Source of the DNA: Herbaspirillum sp. YR522
GTDB lineage: Bacteria > Pseudomonadota > Gammaproteobacteria > Burkholderiales > Burkholderiaceae_D
DNA: 50,210 bases
NCBI RefSeq assembly: GCF_000282575.1
Contig: NZ_AKJA01000034.1
Location: 1 to 50,210, forward strand
Reading direction: 5' to 3'
Below the pieces are notes generated by a model. The model searched no databases. It was given only the letters and a program-made list of their open reading frames with translations, and was not told where the DNA came from. A program made the translations under genes and the position numbers. Positions 46,570-50,210 of the stretch are shown here, piece by piece. How positions within the stretch are numbered: position 1 is the first letter of the stretch; each line of letters begins with the position of its first letter.

Positions 46570-46899
46570 TTAGTTTCCGACGGTCACATAAATGTGACAC
46601 GACTGCTTGGAAATACGATCACCACGGCCCTTTGCGCGCGCTGTGAAGCGCTTCAGGACCGCACCCTTTTCCACATAAATGGTCTTGATCTTCAGTTCGT
46701 CGATGTCAGCACCATCATTGTGTTCGGCGTTCGCGATTGCGGACTCCAGAACCTTCTTGATGATGGTCGCGCCCTTTTTGGGGCTGAAGGCCAAGATATT
46801 CAGTGCTTGATCAACTTTTTTACCGCGGATCAGGTCTGCAACCAGACGGCCCTTCTGAGCCGACAGGTGCACACCGCGCAGGATAGCTTTAGTTTCCAT
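46570..46899 (-). CDS. rplV: 50S ribosomal protein L22
   Basis: 109 residues from the second of two adjacent ATG codons (46899); AAGG lies seven bases before it but only four before the first (46902). The loop that lines the exit tunnel lies in [20 protein letters not shown]. It starts 9 bp after rpsS. Confidence 0.96.
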   Translation of the reverse strand: METKAILRGVHLSAQKGRLVADLIRGKKVDQALNILAFSPKKGATIIKKVLESAIANAEHNDGADIDELKIKTIYVEKGAVLKRFTARAKGRGDRISKQSCHIYVTVGN

Positions 46900-46908
46900 C
46901 ATAGGACC

Positions 46909-47184
46909 TTATTTCTTAGCCTTCTTGTCGGCGGCGTGACCCTTGAACGTACGGGTCAGCGCGAATTCGCCGAGCTTGTGACCAACCATGTTTTCCGACA
47001 CATAGACCGGCACGTGTTGCTTGCCGTTATGCACCGCGATTGTCAGACCGATGAAGTCTGGCATGATCGTCGAACGACGCGACCAGGTCTTGATCGGCTT
47101 CTTGTCCTTGATCGCCTGGGCGGTTTCAACCTTCTTCACCAGATGCGCGTCGCAGAACGGACCTTTTTTCAATGAACGTGTCAT
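46909..47184 (-). CDS. rpsS: 30S ribosomal protein S19
   Basis: 91 residues starting [15 protein letters not shown], with the [21 protein letters not shown] core. It forms a complex with S13 in the head. It lies 10 bp after rplB. Confidence 0.97.
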   Translation of the reverse strand: MTRSLKKGPFCDAHLVKKVETAQAIKDKKPIKTWSRRSTIMPDFIGLTIAVHNGKQHVPVYVSENMVGHKLGEFALTRTFKGHAADKKAKK

Positions 47185-47194
47185 GTTTTATCCC

Positions 47195-48022
47195 TTATTT
47201 CTTGCCGCGACGCGAGACAATCATCGAAGTCGTACGCTTGTTGCTACGAGTCTTCTTGCCCTTGGTCTGCTGACCCCACGGCGAGACCGGATGACGGCCA
47301 GCCGCAGTCTTACCTTCACCACCACCGTGCGGGTGATCGACCGGGTTCATGACCACGCCACGAACGGTCGGGCGGATACCGCGCCAACGTGTAGCACCGG
47401 CCTTACCGATCTTGCGCAGGTTGTGTTCGCCGTTACCGACTTCACCGATGGTGGCGCGGCACTCGATGTGCACGCGACGCACTTCACCCGAACGCAGGCG
47501 AACCTGGGCGTAGGTACCTTCACGCGCCATCAGGACCACACCAGCGCCGGCGGTACGAGCGATCTGGGCGCCCTTGCCTGGCAGCATTTCCACGCAGTGG
47601 ATGGTGGTACCGACCGGGATGTTGCGGATCGGCAGGGTGTTACCCGACTTGATCGGCGCTTCCGAGCCGCTGACCAGCTGGTCACCGACCGACAGGCCCT
47701 TGGGCGCAATGATGTACTTGCGCTCACCGTCCGCGTAGCACAGCAAAGCAATGTGCGCAGTACGGTTAGGGTCATATTCGATACGCTCGACCTTGGCCGG
47801 GATACCATCCTTGTTGCGACGGAAATCGACAACACGGTAATGCTGCTTGTGACCACCGCCGATATGACGGGTGGTGATGTGACCGTTGTTGTTACGACCA
47901 GCAGTCTTCGACTTCTTTTCGATCAACGACGCCAGCGGACGGCCCTTGTACAGGTCGGGATTAACGACCTTGACCATACCGCGCCGGCCGGGCGAGGTCG
48001 GTTTAACTTTTACGAGTGCCAT
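47195..48022 (-). CDS. rplB: 50S ribosomal protein L2
   Basis: 275 residues. The peptidyl-transferase-proximal [16 protein letters not shown] motif is intact. It is needed for subunit joining and peptidyl transfer. Its ATG shares one base with the rplW stop (TAATG), so translation is coupled. Confidence 0.98.
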   Translation of the reverse strand: MALVKVKPTSPGRRGMVKVVNPDLYKGRPLASLIEKKSKTAGRNNNGHITTRHIGGGHKQHYRVVDFRRNKDGIPAKVERIEYDPNRTAHIALLCYADGERKYIIAPKGLSVGDQLVSGSEAPIKSGNTLPIRNIPVGTTIHCVEMLPGKGAQIARTAGAGVVLMAREGTYAQVRLRSGEVRRVHIECRATIGEVGNGEHNLRKIGKAGATRWRGIRPTVRGVVMNPVDHPHGGGEGKTAAGRHPVSPWGQQTKGKKTRSNKRTTSMIVSRRGKK

Positions 48023-48339
48023 TATTTAGCCTCCTCGGTGAAGTTGATCTCTTGACCCGGCTTCAGGCTGACGAACGCGCGACGGGTATGGTTGCGGCGA
48101 CCGGCGGTACGACCCGAACGCTTCTGCTTACCCTGGCGGTTTGCTACCTGGACCGACTCAACTTCCACCTTGAACAGCAGTTCGACGGCAGCCTTGACTT
48201 CCAGCTTGGTAGCGTCCTTGGTCACCAGAAAAACGACTTGCTCGTTCTTCTCGGCCACGAAGGTTGCCTTTTCAGAGATGACCGGCGCCAGCAGCACCTT
48301 CATCAGGCGCTCTTCGCTAAATTTCACGATTGCGTTCAT
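48022..48339 (-). CDS. rplW: 50S ribosomal protein L23
   Basis: 105 residues starting [21 protein letters not shown]. It docks trigger factor and SRP at the tunnel exit. It overlaps rplD by four bases and rplB by one. Confidence 0.97.
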   Translation of the reverse strand: MNAIVKFSEERLMKVLLAPVISEKATFVAEKNEQVVFLVTKDATKLEVKAAVELLFKVEVESVQVANRQGKQKRSGRTAGRRNHTRRAFVSLKPGQEINFTEEAK

Positions 48340-48956
48340 GCCAGCAACTCCTCAATCTTGGCCAGCGCGGCCTTGGTCACCAGGATGCTCTTGTAGAACA
48401 CCAGCGACACAGGATCGGCTTGATGTGGCTCGACCACCAGCACGCCCGGCAGATTGCGGGAGGCCAGCAGCAGGTTTTCGTCCAGGCTGTCGGTGATCAC
48501 CAGAACCGAGTCCAGACCCATGCTCTTGAGCTTCTGGGACAGCAACTTGGTCTTCGGCGCTTCAACAGCGAAGTTCTCGACCACCGACAGGCGGCCTTCA
48601 CGTGCCAACTGAGACAGGATCGAGCAGACACCTGCGCGATACATCTTCTTGTTGACCTTGTGGGAGAAGTTCTCGTCTGGCGAGTTCGGGAAAATACGAC
48701 CACCACCGCGCCACAACGGCGACGAGGACATACCGGCACGTGCGCGGCCAGTACCCTTTTGACGCCAAGGCTTCTTGGTTGTGTGATGGACTTCTTCACG
48801 GTCTTTTTGCTTGCGGTTGCCGCTGCGAGCATTGGCTTGGTAAGCAACCACGACCTGGTGAATCAGGGCTTCGTTGTAATCACGACCGAAAATAGTATCC
48901 GGTGCGGCGACGTTCGAAGCAGCTTGACCTTGGTCATTCAGGAGCTTCAGATCCAT
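48336..48956 (-). CDS. rplD: 50S ribosomal protein L4
   Basis: 206 residues. The tunnel loop [27 protein letters not shown] region is present in the centre. In gammaproteobacteria L4 represses the S10 operon through the rpsJ leader; whether that applies here is unknown. It starts 2 bp after rplC. Confidence 0.97.
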   Translation of the reverse strand: MDLKLLNDQGQAASNVAAPDTIFGRDYNEALIHQVVVAYQANARSGNRKQKDREEVHHTTKKPWRQKGTGRARAGMSSSPLWRGGGRIFPNSPDENFSHKVNKKMYRAGVCSILSQLAREGRLSVVENFAVEAPKTKLLSQKLKSMGLDSVLVITDSLDENLLLASRNLPGVLVVEPHQADPVSLVFYKSILVTKAALAKIEELLA

Positions 48957-48958
48957 TA

Positions 48959-49618
48959 TTAGGCTCCCTTCTTCGCTTTGACTTTGACTGCCGGAGAAAC
49001 GATCACTTGACCGTTCTTGGCACCAGGAACAGCACCCTTGACCAGCAACAACTGGCGCTCAGCGTCAACGCGAGCGATTTCCAGGTTTTGCACGGTAGTG
49101 GTGACGTCACCCATGTGACCAGTCATGCGCTTGCCCGGAAACACGCGGCCCGGATCCTGCGCCATACCGATGGAGCCAGGAACGTTGTGCGAGCGGGAGT
49201 TACCGTGGGTCGCGCGACCCGATGCGAAGTTGTAACGCTTGATGGTACCGGCGTAGCCCTTACCGATCGAGACGCCCTGGACGTCCACTTTCTGACCAGC
49301 TTCGAACAGACCGACGATGCCAACCACTTCGCCTGCCTTCAATTCGGCAGCCTTGGCGGCGTCAACACGGAATTCTTTCAGAACGGTACCAGCTTCGACG
49401 CCAGCTTTGGCGTAGTGACCGGCAGCGGCTTTGGTCACGCGGGAAGCGCGACGTTGACCGAAGGTCACCTGAACAGCGGAATAACCATCCACTTCAGGCG
49501 TTTTGATTTGTGTCACGCGGTTGTTGGACACGTCCAGCACGGTCACAGGGATCGAATCCCCATCTTCCGTGAAGATGCGCATCATACCAACCTTGCGACC
49601 AACAAGGCCCAGGCTCAT
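48959..49618 (-). CDS. rplC: 50S ribosomal protein L3
   Basis: 219 residues from ATG at 49618 ([16 protein letters not shown]), with GGAGA upstream. The [20 protein letters not shown] segment, target of PrmB methylation, is present. The gap before it (172 bp) contains an intrinsic terminator, so this gene probably has its own promoter. Confidence 0.97.
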   Translation of the reverse strand: MSLGLVGRKVGMMRIFTEDGDSIPVTVLDVSNNRVTQIKTPEVDGYSAVQVTFGQRRASRVTKAAAGHYAKAGVEAGTVLKEFRVDAAKAAELKAGEVVGIVGLFEAGQKVDVQGVSIGKGYAGTIKRYNFASGRATHGNSRSHNVPGSIGMAQDPGRVFPGKRMTGHMGDVTTTVQNLEIARVDAERQLLLVKGAVPGAKNGQVIVSPAVKVKAKKGA

Positions 49619-49724
49619 TGTTTTCTCCATTCCCGCCTGCGATTGGGCGGGGCTGATGTTCGTACTACCAATAATTGTGGACCTTGCAGGCGCAAAATCC
49701 ACATCGAAGCCGAGCATTATAGCC

Positions 49725-49758
49725 CGAAAAAAAACAGCGCACAACCGGGGTTGTGCGC
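49725..49758 (-). terminator. Intrinsic terminator between rpsJ and rplC
   Basis: GCGCACAACC (49737-49746) pairs with GGTTGTGCGC (49749-49758), with GG at the tip. On the minus strand eight U residues follow shortly after the stem (A-run at 49727-49734). It lies 33 bp past the rpsJ stop, inside what is usually one operon. Confidence 0.85.
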
Positions 49759-49790
49759 CTTTCCAACAGATTACTGCCGGGTGTCAGACC

Positions 49791-50108
49791 TTATTGCAGC
49801 TTGATCTCGACGTCCACGCCAGCAGGCAGATCCAGCTTCATCAATGCGTCAACCGTCTTGTCGGTCGGATCGACGATATCCATCAGGCGTTGATGGGTAC
49901 GGATTTCGAACTGGTCGCGCGAAGTCTTGTTGACGTGCGGGGAACGCAGCACGTCGAAACGCTGGATACGGGTCGGCAGCGGAACCGGGCCCTTGACGAC
50001 GGCGCCGGTACGCTTGGCGGTGTCGACGATTTCCAGTGCGGACTGGTCGATCAGACGATAGTCGAATGCTTTCAGACGGATACGGATTTTTTGACTAGGA
50101 GCCGACAT
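49791..50108 (-). CDS. rpsJ: 30S ribosomal protein S10 (NusE)
   Basis: 105 residues. Core sequence [17 protein letters not shown] and [12 protein letters not shown] match S10. It also acts in transcription antitermination with NusB. It lies 81 bp after tuf and is set off from both neighbours by hairpins. Confidence 0.98.
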   Translation of the reverse strand: MSAPSQKIRIRLKAFDYRLIDQSALEIVDTAKRTGAVVKGPVPLPTRIQRFDVLRSPHVNKTSRDQFEIRTHQRLMDIVDPTDKTVDALMKLDLPAGVDVEIKLQ

Positions 50109-50129
50109 GATTTTCCTTAAAAGAACGAA

Positions 50130-50151
50130 CCGGGGATGGGGTCATCCCCGG
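50130..50151 (-). terminator. Hairpin between tuf and rpsJ
   Basis: CCGGGGATG (50130-50138) pairs with CATCCCCGG (50143-50151), loop of four. On the minus strand the stem is followed by UUCGUUCUUUU, an imperfect U-tract. It may partly end tuf transcription before rpsJ. Confidence 0.6.
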
Positions 50152-50189
50152 CGATGGTAAAAAACTGCGTTGTATCTACTGCTTGAAAC

Positions 50190-50210
50190 TTAGGCGATGA
50201 TCTTTGCAAC
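50190..50210 (-). CDS. tuf: Elongation factor Tu, C-terminal fragment
   Basis: The last six codons read VAKIIA before TAA at 50190-50192. This matches the end of EF-Tu (GVVAKII- in betaproteobacteria), and tuf is the normal gene upstream of rpsJ here. The rest lies beyond the window. Confidence 0.8.
   Translation of the reverse strand, partial: VAKIIA

Overview
The window is GC-rich, densely coded DNA from a betaproteobacterium. Gene content and order (gpmA-envC-ctpA-moeB, ResB/CcsA cytochrome biogenesis, a single-cysteine DksA, a long S3 protein, and the S10-spc-alpha ribosomal cluster behind tuf) point to Burkholderiales, probably Oxalobacteraceae such as Herbaspirillum. The family-level placement is inferred from recall of protein sequences, not computed. 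I see no insertion sequence, prophage, CRISPR array, tRNA or rRNA.

Layout. (1) 1-5403: a catabolic and transport locus. It holds the first codons of a LivH-type permease, a pyrroline-2-carboxylate reductase-like enzyme, a Cys/Thr trans-3-hydroxy-L-proline dehydratase-like enzyme, an amino-acid binding protein, a divergent Lrp-type regulator and a second, paralogous binding protein. Together they look like uptake and conversion of a hydroxyproline to proline under local Lrp control. (2) 5547-8756: a TonB-dependent receptor resembling ZnuD, a His-rich small membrane or secreted protein, and a DksA that keeps only one of four zinc-finger cysteines. (3) 9249-16894: moeB, ctpA, envC and gpmA on the minus strand; divergent rhodanese-grxC-secB-SH3 protein-gpsA on the plus strand, closed by a strong bidirectional terminator. 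(4) 16944-23290: an orphan 77-residue gene, a GNAT acetyltransferase, a HAD phosphatase, system II cytochrome c assembly (ccsA, resB) and cytochrome c4. (5) 23490-27129: engB, a candidate minus-strand RNA, hemB, and an ECF41 sigma factor with its AhpD-like partner gene behind a perfect ECF41-type promoter. (6) 27249-33284: a LysR-divergent cluster of iron alcohol dehydrogenase, ketoglutarate-semialdehyde dehydrogenase-like enzyme and binding protein, then a 1-Cys peroxiredoxin. (7) 33432-35610: dsbD and cutA. (8) 35745-50210: the ribosomal protein cluster, read right to left from the last codons of tuf through rpsJ to rplQ. No infA is present between secY and rpmJ, and several hairpins or terminators divide the cluster.

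How the parts connect: dsbD, resB and ccsA supply the reductant and heme-ligation steps that cytochrome c4 needs. The TonB receptor and cysteine-poor DksA suggest adaptation to zinc limitation. The sigma factor and AhpD-like gene form a self-contained stress-response pair. The two metabolic loci (1-5403 and 27249-32600) are the accessory part of the window; the rest is housekeeping.
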